The position numbers were made by a program, and so were the translations under genes. From assembly GCA_031835245.1 (NCBI GenBank), contig JAVKOQ010000134.1, positions 10,001 through 74,000 on the forward strand: DNA of 64,000 bases, written 5' to 3'. The notes beneath the pieces were generated by a model. The model made no database searches. It had not been told where the DNA came from and was given only the letters and a program-made list of their open reading frames with translations. Below, in pieces: positions 31,729-43,438 of the stretch (positions within the stretch are counted from its first letter, which is position 1; each line of letters starts with the position of its first letter). This stretch comes from Balamuthia mandrillaris. Its lineage: Eukaryota; Discosea; Longamoebia; Balamuthiidae.

Positions 31729-31920
31729 TGCAATTGAAACACACAAGTCGTGGAGAAGGAACAGTCGTTGAGAAGTATTGAGCCAGTGCATAAGAAATAT
31801 ATAGGTGGTTTTTTTTTAATTTGAACAGTAAGGTTTTTTTTATTCGTTGCTCTTCTCATCTTTGCTTTTTTTGCTGGTGGACCACAAAGGTGTTGCAAGA
31901 CTCGCTCTTGCCCTCTCTTG

Positions 31921-31965
<45 letters not shown>

Positions 31966-32141
31966 GTGCTTCTTTCGTCATTCACTTTCAAAGCACCAAT
32001 CAAAAATCAAAAACGCAACGAAAATTTTCCATAAAAGGTCTAGATCACAGCAATCTGTCGACAATATAGATCTTAACACCATGTCGTCCCGGAATCTGTA
32101 TTAAAAACAGAACACTGGAAAAAAAGTGTTTTGAAGGAAGG
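31729..32141 (+). promoter_or_regulatory. Intergenic region with TGTCGACA 86 bp upstream of importin-11
   Basis: The ATP synthase 3' UTR is followed by a (CT)n run (about 31924-31953). TGTCGACA occurs at 32056-32063. Otherwise AT-rich; no gene seen. Confidence 0.45.
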
Positions 32142-35100
32142 ATGGAGAGCACCGACGCCTCGGCTACGGCCTCGCTGGTGGCCCTCCTGCGAGACTCCGT
32201 CAACCCAAGCGACAACGTGGCCCGCTCCACCGCCCTGAAAAACCTGGAAGTGGCCGCCACCTCCCTCCCCTCCTTCGCCTCCTTGCTGCTGCGCCTCTCC
32301 CTCAACGCCGAGGCGGAGCTGACGCTGCGTTTCCTGGCCGCCTCCTACTTCAAGCGCGTGGTCACCCGTCGTTGGGGCTTTGACCCCTCCACGCTGGAGA
32401 GCGACAGCGACGACGATGAGGACGACGAGGACGAAGCCAAAAGAGGACTCTATTCGTATTCCACGTAATCATTCTCTTCCCTTCTCTTCTCTTCATCGTT
32501 CTCTCATGACTCATCCCGTCTTTCTTGTGCGTGGGAGAGAAGCGATCAGTTCATCCCGGAAGAGGAAAAGAGTCAAGTGAGAGAGCAGTTGCTGCAGGTG
32601 GTGGCGGAGGGCAACGACAAGATAGCGCTGCAGTTGGCGCTTGCTCTGGCCCACATTGCGGACCTCGACTTTCCCACTCATTGGTAAAGCCCTTGAGCCC
32701 CTCGTCTTTTTGTTCTGCTTCGTTGTTATCATGTTGTTCATGCTCCATTGTTGTTCTTGTTCTTGCTTGTCTTCTTGTTCTTGTTCTTGTTCTTCGTGTT
32801 CTTCTTCTTCGTGTTCTTCTTCTTGTTCTTCTTCTTCTTCTTCTTCTTCTTGTTCTTCTTCTTCTTCTTCTTGTTCTTCTTGTTCTTCTTCTTCTTCTTC
32901 TTCTTCTCTCCTCTTCTCACCTCTTCTCTCTTCTTGCTGTTCTTCTTGTCCTTGTCCTTATTCTTGTTTATCTTCTTCTTCTTGTTCATCCTCTTCCTTT
33001 TCTTCTTGTTTCTTCACTAACCAAATTAAAACAAAAAAAAAGGCCTGATCTCTTTCCAAAGCTGTTAGGGCTCATTCAGAGCCAAAGCAGCAACGAGCCA
33101 GACCAATGCCAACGCAATCGCCACTCGCCTCTCCAACGCGCCCTTCTCGTTCTTCACCTAGTCATCAAACGAATGGCAGCTCGTCTCAAGCCTCACAAAC
33201 GGCACCTCTCGCCAACGCACCAAACTCGCTTTCTTCGCATTCATAACATCGCCCTTGAACTTCTGCCCTTTCTCTCCAGCATCTGTTTTGCTTCTGCCTC
33301 TGCTTTGTTTTCCTCTTTGATGCAGCAGCTTTCTGGGGTTGCCTCTTCTTCTAAAGTCGCAGCAGCGAATGCTGTATTTCAGGATCAACATGGAGGCACT
33401 GCCGAGATGATCAAGTTGACGTTGAACATGTTGCATGTGCTAGTTGTTCGAGCTGGGTTACTAGAGCTTTGTTGCGACTCTTCTTCTTCTTCTTCGTCAT
33501 CCTCTTCCTCATCATCGTCTCCATCTTCATCGTCATCTCTGTCAACTCCTTTACCAACTGGTAATGAAGACAAGTGTCGAGAGATGCTGTCTGATGTTTT
33601 GACCAAAGTTTTGCAGTTTTGGGGAGAGTTAGTGAAGATGCGGTTGACGCTTGTTAATAACAACGATGAAAGAGGAACGACGGAGGAAGACGAGGCTCCC
33701 TCTTCCATAGCACTTCGATATTTGGATAAGTACTATCATCGTATTGGAAAGTTGGTTGTGGGAGCTCAAGATGATGTGTCGGACGGGTTTTCTCCATTCG
33801 TGGCTCCTTACCTTTCGACTTGCGTGTATAACGTGACGCAGCTTAGCGGCTTGCCTGATGACTATCTCATTCCTTGCCTTATATTTATTCGTTATGTTTT
33901 GCAAGCAAACAGGTGAGTTCCTTTCTTTGTTATTGTCTCTTTTTCTGATCTCGTCAAACCGTTTTTTGAAAACAGTGAACGAACGTTTACAAATGTACGT
34001 TCGTTTTGGACGACGGAAGCACGAACAGCATTGCTCTCCGCCATCCTCACTCGTTTCTTCGTAGCCTCTCAAGAAGAGCTCGTTCAATGGGAGGAAGAGG
34101 GAGAGGCTCTCGTCAACGAAGAAATTCACGGCGAGTGGACGCAACGCTTGAAGAACTGCGCTGAGCTAGTTTTCTTTGCTGTTGTTTCTGCCTTTGAATC
34201 TACTGTCTGCCCTATTCTTATGAGTCACCTTCAGGAGGTCTTTTTTTTCTCGTTTGCTTCCTTTTTTTCTTTTGTTTTCTTGCTTTCGTTTATTCTTTTC
34301 TTTTCTTCTTTTTCTTTTTTTTTCTTTTTTTTTGTGTACTTTTCGGTTTCGTTCTCTCTTTCTGCTCAATTCGCTATTTCTCACCAACCAAATGAAAAAC
34401 AGGTGATGGAAACCGAACAAAAACTTGATACATTCTCTCTGGAAGAGCGAAACCGCTTTTACCTCAAGAAAGACGCCATCTACTTGGCGTTAGCTACCGG
34501 AAGTGACCGTCTCATAGACGGTGGCTATCTTAAAGCCTCTGACTTGTTCCACAACATCATTCTCAACGACTTGAACAATATGAAAGCGAGAGGAGAGTTT
34601 TCTTTGGATGACGCTTCATCCCCTTCGCTGAGCAAACTTGTGAGAAGAAGACTAGCGCACTTCATAGAGAGCTTTGGACGTTATCTTAGCAAAGAGAAGG
34701 AGTTGATGCCGGATGTCTTTCGTGTGGTCATTATGTTGATGAGGGACCCCTGCATCGTGGTTAGACTTTATGCTGCCATTGCTTGGAAGAATTGTATGTA
34801 TTCTCTATTTCTCTCCTTTCCATTCCTCTCTCTCTCTCTCTCTCTCTCTCTCAACGCTTTAAATGTATTATCATTTATTTGTTAATTATGTACAAACTAA
34901 TAGTGATTGATGATACACACTTTGACGCGAAACTCTTTCAACCGTTTTTGGAGGACTCTGTGGCAAGCATTTGCGGTATAGTGGCCGACATCAGTGATGG
35001 CGACACCAACCTGCAAGTCATGGACATCATCTCCATACTCATTCAAAACATGGGCATCAAAGTACCTCTCTCTCTCTCTCTCTCTGCTTTCTTTTTTTAA

Positions 35101-36719
35101 AATGTCGTGTTATTGTTCTTACTTTCATTTAAACCTTTTGTTTAACTTTGTGTCATCAGATTCGTCCATACACAGAACGAGTATTAGATTGTCTCTCAGT
35201 CCTCTGGGAACGCTCCAAGAACAACAACATTCAACGCAGCGCCATCGTTCGTACTCTCTGCACCCTCACCAAGTGCCTCAACGCGCAAGGCACCGATTTC
35301 TATCGCTTCCTACTTCCTGTTCTTCATCACAGCTGTGCTTCTTCCTCTTCCCAACAAGAAGAAAGCTCGGCAGATTCTGCTGAACTTCATTTCTTGGAGG
35401 ATGGCTTAAGTCTCTGGTTGACTATATTGCGTTATGTGCCGACGGATGATAACATATTGCAAGAGATGAAGCTACCACGAGTTCTTGTTATCGCGGAGAG
35501 AAGTTTGTCGGAGGAGGAGACCTCCGTCACAGGGCTTTGCTTGAAGATAATGGAATGCTATCTCATTCTCTCTTCTTCTTCATCTTCTTCATCTCCAGCC
35601 TCTTTTCTTTCGCAGTATTTCACTTCGATCGTTCGTTTGTTGAAAGCAGTTTTGCAGATACACTTGGAATATGTTCAGAGGAAGAACGAACAACTGCAAC
35701 AACAAAGTCAGCAACCATTGATAATGATGAACGAGAAGAAGAAGAAGCAAATGGAGGAGAACGTGATGGTGGCTGTGAGAGTGGTGGAACTGTTGATGCT
35801 GCTTCATCCTGAGAGAATGCCGCAGCTGTTGCACGACCATCAGATCTTTGAGTTGGTTCTTGGTTTAATTGTACGTTTTGTTTTTCTCTATGTCTGTTCT
35901 TCGCTCTCTCTCTCTCTCTCCCCCCTCTGTCGTTCCTCTTCTCTCTCTTCTCTCTCCTCTCTCTCTTCTCGCCTTTCGCTTCTCGCTTCTCGCTTCTCTC
36001 TCTTCTTCGCTCTTCGCTCTTCTCTCTTCTCACAAAACGAAAAACAAAAAGTTACAAACGCCAATCAGCGAACAAGAAAGCAAAGCAGGAGAGGGCCACC
36101 ACTTCCACTCCGATCTCCTCCTCCAGTTCTGCTCTCTCTTTGCTCAGCTCCTCCTCCGCAACGCCAGTTTCTTTCATCGCTTCTTTGCCGAAATGGAACA
36201 ACAATCTTCTTCCTCTGCCTCTTCTTCTTCTTCTATTATAACACGATTTCTGGAGCGATGGCTGATCAAGTTAAACGCCCTGCCAAAGCAACCGCCGCTG
36301 AGGGTCGTTCGCAGGGAGCGTTTGAAATCGATTCACGCTCGCAAAGAGGCCGTTATAGCGCTCTGCATACTGCTCACCTCCTCTTCTTCCACTTTTCCCT
36401 CCTCTTCCGTACAAGAGTTGAAGCAGACGATTCACGTTTGCTTGGGCTTGATTCAGTTTGTGGAGGATCTGAGCAAGAACAAAACGTTCCTCAAGAGGAC
36501 GGTGAGCGATCAGCGAAACTTTGTGGAGAGCAAACGGAACGCGCTGTTGGAGGGGGAGAAGAACAGCTCCATCCACTCGGTGAACATCATTCAGTTCTTT
36601 GTTGGAAAGCTGCGGGAGATCGTGGCGGCGAGCAACGGCGCTTTGACCTTGGATCAGTTGGTGGAGAGCTCCGTTTTGCAACAGCTGTTGATGTTGTTGA
36701 ACACTCGCATCGCTAAATA
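32142..36719 (+). CDS. IPO11: Importin-11-like nuclear transport receptor
   Basis: About nine exons and roughly 1,100 residues. The N-terminal importin-beta domain shows ALKNLEV, LRFLAASYFKRVVTRRWG and IALQLALALAHIADLDFPTHWPDLFPKL. This is followed by HEAT-type helices throughout. An acidic DSDDDEDDEDE loop sits near residue 95. Late landmarks typical of importin-11 are LEDGLSLWLTILRYV, LLRNASFFHRFFAEM, and HSVNIIQFFVGKLRE near the end. IPO11 carries ubiquitin-conjugating enzymes and ribosomal protein cargo into the nucleus. One intron (32700-33040) is packed with CTT/GTTCTT repeats. Serine runs from TCT/TCA codons occur inside coding exons at about 33480 and 35570. Confidence 0.85.
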
Positions 36720-37110
36720 AATCAATAAAAAAAAAAGAAAAATGCTCTATAGTGATGCACGATGCCGATTGGTGAAAAATCAACCGAAAACGCGTTCCGG
36801 ATTGGTTGGAATTAAATCAGAAGCGAACCGTCTGCCTTTGCAACTGTATTCAAATACTTGATGTTCTTGTTCTTCTGCTTGTTCTCTGCACCGCAAATGA
36901 AAGTCACAGCAAGCCAGGCCAGGCAGCAGCTGTTCCGCTCGTTCATCCATCCCCAACGTCGACAGGAATGGTTATCGTTGTTTTTAATAAGCGCTTAATG
37001 GCCACCAAATGAACAATGAGGCAAATAGATAAACCACGTTTCGTTCCTGTATTTTCTTCTCTTTTCTTTCTTTTATCACTTTAAAAAAAAATAATAAAAT
37101 AATAATAAAA
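36720..37110. other. Intergenic region between importin-11 and the secreted protein gene
   Basis: Includes GTCGAC at 36958-36963, about 150 bp before the next start codon, and an A/T-rich leader with ATAATAATAAAA just before it. No coding sequence seen. Confidence 0.4.
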
Positions 37111-38113
37111 ATGAGCCGTTACATTGTGTACTTGTGGCTGGTGGCGGCGTTGGTGGCGCCCTCCTTGTCCATCCGAGTGGTCCTCTATGCGGCGCAGTAC
37201 CGGGACGCCTACGAAACCTTTCTCAACGGCACCGCCGGCTTGGAATACCAAGGCTTCATCGCCAAGGAGGACTGCGCTCAACTGCCGAACGTAACCGCCG
37301 ACGTGGTGCTGTACCCAGGCGAAGAGTACTACAGTAAGCATTCCCTCCAGCTCAACAAAACATGAAAAAAAGTCCATTCTTACCTTCTTCTTCTTCGTGA
37401 AACAGACTCCTGCCCAACAGCCTTTGAGGCGTTGACGGAGTTGAGCTTGAGAGGCGTGCACGTGGTGTTCACCGAGTGGTTGATCTACCGTCATACGAAC
37501 GAGCTGGAGGGAATGAGCCCCGTAGTCTTCGACTCCGACTACGACTACAAGCCCTTCAACCAAACCTTCATCAGTTACGAGGGACACCCCTTGTTGGACG
37601 GCCTTCCTGATGGCTGTAAGTATTCTTTCTTTCCTCCTTCTTGTCGTTTCTTTCTTGCATGTTCTTGCTTCGCGTTCTCTTTCTTCTTCGTTTTTCCTTC
37701 GACTTCTTATTCTCTAACGATACAAATGCAAAGGGGTATTGGAAGGAGGTACCAGCAAAGTCATCGCTCAGGAAGATGCCGTGGTGATCGCCTACGTCGA
37801 GTGGAGTAAGAACTCCTCCGCCACGGAGGTCCCCATCCTTTCCTGTCGTCCCAACAACCAGAGCGACTCCATCTGGGTTCACATCAACCACGACTTCTTG
37901 TACCAAAACTCAGGAGGAGAGCTTAATGATCTCCAAAGGATAGTGCTGGAGAATGCCATTCGTTTCGTGGCGGAGGGAGAATGTACACCACAAGAAAGTG
38001 CTTCTTCTTCAACGTCAAGCTTGGAGGACAGCAGTTCCTCCTCGGATGGCTCTGGGAGTACTTCAAGTCAAGAGAGTTCTGCTTCCACCTCGCAAGTTTT
38101 TTGGATGTTATAA
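37111..38113 (+). CDS. Secreted protein with a Rossmann/amidotransferase-like ectodomain (function unknown)
   Basis: Three exons, about 37111-37333, 37406-37617 and 37735-38113, join in frame to roughly 270 residues. A clear signal peptide (YIVYLWLVAALVAPSLS) opens it. The mature region alternates hydrophobic strands and helices (RVVLYAAQY, DVVLYPG, GVHVVFTEWLIY, GHPLLDGLPDGW, AVVIAYVEW, WVHINHDFLY). That pattern, with GHPLLDGLP, resembles class I glutamine amidotransferase/ThuA-like folds, but I see no catalytic Cys-His-Glu set and would not name a reaction. Several NxT/NxS sequons suggest glycosylation. The tail is Ser/Thr-rich with no long hydrophobic end, so a GPI anchor is not supported. 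Confidence 0.6.
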
Positions 38114-38291
38114 ACACTATTAGAAAGATCGAGAAGGGAGAGAAAACCCATTCTTTCACGTAGCAACGATAACCATGGTGGTCGGAGAGAGAGAATGAGA
38201 GAGATTCTGGTGCCAGTATTGTACTTCCTTTGTCCCACAACTTTGAAGCATATTGCTAGGTTGGTTGCATTACTGCCGATACCCAATTTCA

Positions 38292-39126
38292 TCAGCGCCG
38301 AATGTCATTAAACTTAAGAGAGCAGTCGATCCCCAAACGGCGGCACATGCTGCATCTTGATCTGTCATGAGCACCTTGAATGTTGTTACCACGGCCACCA
38401 ACGAGAGGCTCCGTTTTCCAAGGGTGTGATGCCCTGCCACAACTTCTACACCCCTGCGTTTCCCCCCTCCACGTGTATGCACTGGTCCATCGATTGCCAC
38501 ATTGACACTTGCAGAAGAACGAACAGTTGTTAGAAGTAGCAGGGCGAGAGAATGAAAGGAGAAAAGAGGAAGAGAACACAAACTTGGAACCGGCCATAGT
38601 ATCTACAAATATGCACACCACGAATAAGCAGATATGGGCGACCGCAGTCACAGCTGTCATCCTCTTCATCTTCTTCGTCCTCTTCTTCTTGCTGGTCGTC
38701 GGTGTACTCGCCTTCATTTGACTCATCATACTCGCTATATTCACTTTCGCTAGAGTATTCGCCCTCATGGTAGCTTTCATCCTCTTCATGGATTGTTGCC
38801 GGGTTATAGCTATATGGCTTTGGCTGCTGCTGGTGTTGATGGTTTTGATTGCCCGTGGCCGCCACCTGAGCCCATGACTTTGGTTGTTGTTGTAATTGCA
38901 GAACTTGTTGTGGTGGTGGCTTTTGGGGTGCTGGGGGTGGTGCTCGTTGGTTTGGTTGGAGTTGTTGTGGCTGTGGTGGTGGTGGTTTTTGTTGCTGTTG
39001 GGGTGGTTGTTGTGATTGTCTTCGTTGGCCTTGTTGTTCGCTGTCATTTTTTTGGGACCACGAGTAGAGAACCCCTATGGTGCCCACAGCAACGGCCACC
39101 TTCAGCAAGGTCCACAGCCCATCCAT
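38292..39126 (-). CDS. Membrane-anchored protein with 3CxxC-type zinc finger
   Basis: Two exons joined at YYGRFQ / CQCGNRW (intron about 38512-38587). The N-terminus, MDGLWTLLKVAVAVGTIGVLYSWS, is a single hydrophobic segment without a cleavage site. A Gln/Pro-rich linker and a Glu/Asp-rich stretch follow. The C-terminal 90 residues form a zinc-binding domain: CDCGRPY...HICRYYGRFQCQCGNRWTSA...QGCRSCG...CSMCRRLGIDC. The GRFQC-x-C...W-x-SA...QxCxxC arrangement is the 3CxxC (ZAR1/RTP-like) zinc finger. In animals this domain is found in oocyte translation regulators and receptor-transporting proteins. Its role here is unknown; the anchor would hold the finger at a membrane facing the cytosol. Confidence 0.7.
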
Positions 39127-39292
39127 GTTTTGCAATTGGTAGTTCTGTTTTACAAGATCTGGAATAATTTATCTGGAATCTTGAATAATTATGCAGTTTA
39201 TTACAATTATCGTTGTGGTTTAAAAGTATCGATAACAATCAATAAATGTAATAGAGATTTAAAAAATTACAAAAATATTGAAAACTTTATAT

Positions 39293-40398
39293 TTATGTCG
39301 ACATAGAAGCACTCGCAGAAGCAGAGGAGGAAGAGGAGGGAGAACCGGAGGAAGCGCTCTCCGCGTTCAACAGCCTCTTCAGCATCTGGACGGCAGGCCC
39401 TGTGTTTCTATTCCTCTCCCTCTCCTCCTCCAAGCAAGCCACCGCCTTCTCCACGCTCGCACCTCCCGTCTCCACGAGTTCCTTGCAAACCTCCTCCCAA
39501 TGCTCCCTCGCGGCAAGGCTTAGCGCCGTGTCCGACCATCGCTCTCGCCCATCGAAATACTGCGCCAAGCTGTCGATGCGCAAACGAACCTCCTCGCTTC
39601 CTTGGAGCAACACGCGCACCATCTCCAGGCAGACACGCGGCGTGAGCTCCATCCCGTCCGAATTCTTCCCTGCGGTCATGCATTGGAGGGCGTAGATGAG
39701 AACGGGGACAAAGCCGGAGAGACGCGCAGTGTCGGCGCCGCGTGACATGAGGAAGGAGGCGGCCTGCACGCGACCTTCGCGCACGGCGCGTTGGAAGGGA
39801 GTGCCGCCGGATGTGTTGGGAGCGTCGATGAAGGCGCCTTTGTCCAAAAGGAGAGAGAGTACCTGTTTTGTGTTAGTTTTGTTATGTTTTGAGAGAAGGA
39901 AGAAAAGTGAGGAGCAAGGAGGGAAGTAGCAAAGAAAGAGATAAGAACAGATAAAGAGAGAAACAACTTAACAAAAGAGAGAGAAAACAGAATAATAACT
40001 ACAAACCTCAACATGGCCATAACGAGCCGCCCAATAAAGAGGCGTTTCCCTATCGGAGGGAAGAGCATCGACGACCGCTTTGTGGTTCAACAGCAGCCTA
40101 ACCATGTCGACATGTCCCCTCGCCGCTGCCACATGCAGCAACGTGTCCTGATAGGCTATAATGGAGCTATACAGAGTCCGGTCGAACCACGGATAGCGCT
40201 GGTCAGGGTCGCCCAGGTCCATGATTTGCCAGTGGAGGTTGACGATTTGGCTGCCTCGCTCGGCGATGATCTTCTCTGCTATCTTGTCATACCCCTCTCT
40301 TGTCGCCCTTTTTGGTGTTGCGTTCAACCGAATATAAGAAAAGAGAAAGCGAAGAGGAGAGAGAGAGAGAGAGTGTGTGTGTGTGTGTGTGAGAGAGC

Positions 40399-40432
<34 letters not shown>

Positions 40433-41368
40433 GAAGAACAAGAAGAACAAGAAGAAGAACAAGAACAAGAACAAGAACAAGAACAAGAACAAGAAGAAGA
40501 AGAAGAAGAAGAACAAGAACAAGAACAAGAACAAGAACAAGAAGACACGACAAGAAAGAAAGAGCAGTAAAACAATACCACAGGAGTTTAGGAAAGTAGA
40601 TCTGGTCCAGCTTCGCTGCTTTTGTCGCCTCTGAATCTATCTCTGTTCATTTTTTTTTTCTACCATTTAGAGAAAAACGAAAAGAAAGAAAGAAACGACA
40701 AGGAAGGACAAGAAAGAACAGAAAGAAAGCGGTGCTGAAGAAAGAAGAGAAGAAGAGAAGCAGAGAAGCAGAGAAGAAGAGAAGCAGAGAAGCAGAGAAG
40801 CAGAGAAGAAAGAAAGAAACAAAAAATTTAAAAGAAAAGAAAAGAAAAGAAAAGAAAACCAGAAATCTCATGAATAGGCGGAACGGGCATAGGCTCAAAA
40901 TATCGCCTCTCCTTGAGGTACGCTTGCAGCACCTCTTTCTTCCAATGGATTCTTTGCTCCTCCTCCTCCTCCTTTTCCTTCCATCCCAATGCTTGGAGGA
41001 GGCTTCCCTCCGCTTCTTCCTCCTCCGCCTCCTTCGGGCTGGAGGTGGTGGTCGTTCTTTTCGGCAGTTGGGAGGCAGGAGGGATGGGTTGAAGGGCCGC
41101 ACGAGAGGCCCTCGTCGGAGACGGCGTGGAGGCCACTCGCTCCACGTACAGCGTCTTCCACAGAACCTCATCTTCAGCACCTGAATTTTTTTTTTGTAAA
41201 TGTGATTTGTTTTTTTTCGGAAGGATTTTTTTTTCTAAGAAAATAGAAAGAAAGAAAGTTACAGTCTTTCAATGCCTTGCAAACGAGAGAGGCGGTGACC
41301 AGGTCTGTGGGGAGGGCATGCTGCAGGATGGCCATCAACAGCTCCACTGGTAAGTCCAACAACTCCAT
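39293..41368 (-). CDS. F-box protein with ankyrin repeats
   Basis: About five exons. Exon 1 encodes an F-box, MELLDLPVELLMAILQHALP...ASLVCKALKD, at the N-terminus. A charged low-complexity linker follows (EAEEEEAEGSLLQALGWKEKEEEEEQ). Classical ankyrin repeats come next: DTLLHVAAARGHVDMVRLLLNHKAVVDA, ETPLYWAARYGHVEV, LLLDKGAFIDAPNTSGGTPFQRAV, AASFLMSRGADTA and a degenerate set ending in poly-Ser/Ala. The protein should act as a substrate adaptor of an SCF ubiquitin ligase. Introns contain AAGAAC hexamers (40434-40545, plus strand) and GAAGCAGA repeats. The stop codon overlaps a TGTCGACA palindrome. It is unrelated in repeat type to the 24-26 kb F-box gene. Confidence 0.75.
40434..40545 (+). 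repeat. AAGAAC / AAGAAG hexamer repeat in an intron
   Basis: Tandem AAGAAC and AAGAAG units, beside GA (40396-40425) and GT (40373-40390) runs, inside an intron of the F-box/ankyrin gene. There are no spacers of unique sequence, so this is not an array of any other kind. Confidence 0.9.
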
Positions 41369-41646
41369 TTTATTTTCGATCTTCTCTTGGTGTGTGTTTG
41401 TTACCTAATAGGTTGAACTTCGGGATAATACTTTCGACGAATATTCTGATAAAGAAAGGGATGACGTGTGTTTGTCGACAGATATCAAATTTCCAAGGAC
41501 GACACGACGGGTACGAAAATAACATATTATCATGACGACACGAAAAACAATCCACGTCACCACGGGAAAAGGCAGAGGCGCCGCTTCGAACAACAAATTT
41601 TTATTTTCTGTTTAAACAGAAGAAAAGAGCAAAGCGTTGCATCGTT
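41369..41646. promoter_or_regulatory. Divergent promoter, F-box/ankyrin and acidic coiled-coil genes
   Basis: TGTCGACA is at 41473-41480, about midway between the two start codons. The rest is moderately AT-rich. Confidence 0.45.
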
Positions 41647-42477
41647 ATGGCGAGCTTGTGGCAACTGCGGGTGTTTCTTGGCCTGGTGTGCGTTGTACTT
41701 GTGCTGGTTCCCTCTGGACAGGCGTTTCGAAAGAAAAAGCCCGATTTCCCGGAGGGATACGGCGGGGAGCATGCCAAAGTGCCTTCCCCCGTGGATCTGA
41801 CCATTGCGGAGAAGATGAAGGTCGTTCGTGGGCACCTTCTGCTCAAGCAGCGGATGGCCCAGGCCTCCGCCGCCAAACTTCAGGAAGCGGAAGATGCAGA
41901 CAAGCCTGACAACGCCAAGGCAGAGAGTGTAAGCATGCATCGATTGGCCTGGATGGAAGCCGAGAGAAGCCGACAAGCTTTAGAAAAGGAGCTCGCCGAG
42001 CTGGTAGAAAAGGAAGAAGAATATGAAGAGATGAAAGAGAAGCTAGAAAAGATTCTGTTGGAGCTGGAAGAATACGAGCCAGCGGAAAAGGAGATGAACG
42101 ACATCTTGGACGCCCAAATGGTAGAGGTGGAAGAGAAGTTGAACCAAGTGTTGGAGAAGATAAAGGACACGGAAGAGGAGTTCGACCAGAAACTATCAGC
42201 GGAGCAAAACTATGAAACGTTGGAGGAAGAGTTGAAGGAGTTGGAAGAGCTGGAAGAGGAGTTGGAGGTAAAGTTAGAAGAAGTTCAAAAGGGGGAAGCT
42301 GAAAACGAAGGTGACGAACAAGGCGAAGAGGCTGTGTTCGAAGAAGACGAAGAAGCGGACGAGTTGTGGGATGATGCAGAATTGATCGCTGATGAGGATC
42401 AAGAGGAGGAGGATGAAAAGGAGGGAAACGAATACTTGTACAGAGGAGACAACGGACCGGATGAAGAAGAAATGTGA
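41647..42477 (+). CDS. Secretory-pathway acidic coiled-coil protein (unknown function)
   Basis: A single exon of 276 residues. A signal peptide, LWQLRVFLGLVCVVLVLVPSG with QAF after it, is followed by a basic KKKPDF patch. From about residue 70 the protein is a long coiled coil rich in Glu and Leu with regular heptads (ELAELVEKEEEYEEMKEKLE). The last 60 residues are very acidic (EEDEEADELWDDAE), ending EEEM. Such acidic tails are often calcium-binding in the endoplasmic reticulum, but there is no KDEL-type signal. The family is not recognised. It is intronless. Confidence 0.7.
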   Translation: MASLWQLRVFLGLVCVVLVLVPSGQAFRKKKPDFPEGYGGEHAKVPSPVDLTIAEKMKVVRGHLLLKQRMAQASAAKLQEAEDADKPDNAKAESVSMHRLAWMEAERSRQALEKELAELVEKEEEYEEMKEKLEKILLELEEYEPAEKEMNDILDAQMVEVEEKLNQVLEKIKDTEEEFDQKLSAEQNYETLEEELKELEELEEELEVKLEEVQKGEAENEGDEQGEEAVFEEDEEADELWDDAELIADEDQEEEDEKEGNEYLYRGDNGPDEEEM

Positions 42478-43438
42478 GCCAGGGAGCAATCATGAACCCC
42501 CCACAGCTCAAACAAGCTCCCTCCTACAATATACGACCATTTTCTCTTCCTTGCTTTCTATGCATACACATGTGAATATAAGCTCCTTTTATCTGTGTTC
42601 TCTTACCAAAAAAAAGGAGGTGTTTGTCTTTGGTTTGTAAAAAGAGAGGGGTGAGCGAACACACCCCAGCTATCAAAAAGTGTTCTCCCGCAAACCAGTA
42701 GTTCGCGGGCGTCCACTGCCAAACTTTTTCGCAAAGTTGGGACGATTCTCGACCCTCACCAACAAAACGTTTCTTCGTGAGCAATAAACGTTTGCCAAGG
42801 CAGAGGCCAAGAACAACAATCCCCACTCCTCCTTCTCCAAGGCTTTGTTCCTTTTTTCTTTTGCGTTCTCGCGAAAGCACAGAGAAGAAGAAACTTGGCG
42901 CCAGGAGTAAAGCAAGGAATGAGCGAGTGGAAAGGAGACAGGTAAGAATGAGTTTTTGGACTGGGGGCATACGGGCGACTTATCGGGAGGGGTCGGGCGG
43001 GTTTGGTTTGTGGGACTGGAAAAGTACTGGAATCGGTTTTTGTTCGCAGAAGGTCATCGGGGAAAGCCGTCGCTGGAGTGGCAATAAAATTAAATTAAAG
43101 ACGAGCAGGTTGTTGGGAAGAAAAGGCGGAAGACTTGGAAGAGCCTAACACCAGCGGAAGAAAGAGCAGGGTAGCATAACGAGAGGAGGGATCCCGCTGG
43201 AGAGGGCGAACGTAAGATGTCGACATGAAACACTGGTACGACGACGTCAACAACGTAAACTTAATTTCACACTCACGTCGACATGAATAAATTTGGTTAC
43301 TGTTTTGTCGACGAATAATCTCGATCGTGTTTTGCAAATATCGATACACTCAATTATTATTCAAAAAATTTGAAAAATCAAAAAATAAAACCTGCAACCG
43401 GAAAGGAAGAAAGAAGAACACCAAAAGAACCAAAAAAA
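42478..43438. other. Long intergenic region upstream of the Ras gene
   Basis: A hairpin, CCCGC...GCGGG, lies around 42687-42710. A strong splice donor-like AG/GTAAGAATGAG occurs near 42940 and a GCAG acceptor-like site near 43050, but no ATG-initiated frame with a recognisable domain spans them, so an unannotated or non-coding transcript is possible. Three GTCGAC motifs lie close to the Ras start: 43219 (as TGTCGACA), 43277 and 43307. Confidence 0.4.

Noticed and set aside
30763-31791. 342-codon minus-strand frame across ATP synthase gamma
   Set aside because: Shadow of the real plus-strand exon; no domain and no promoter context.
40434-40545. Regularly repeated short units resembling an array
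   Set aside because: Uninterrupted hexamers with no unique spacers; a simple microsatellite, and the genome is eukaryotic.
42777-43148. Basic 123-codon frame upstream of Ras
   Set aside because: It begins with GTG, not ATG, and shows no recognisable domain. The splice-like sites inside it were noted only as a possible transcript.
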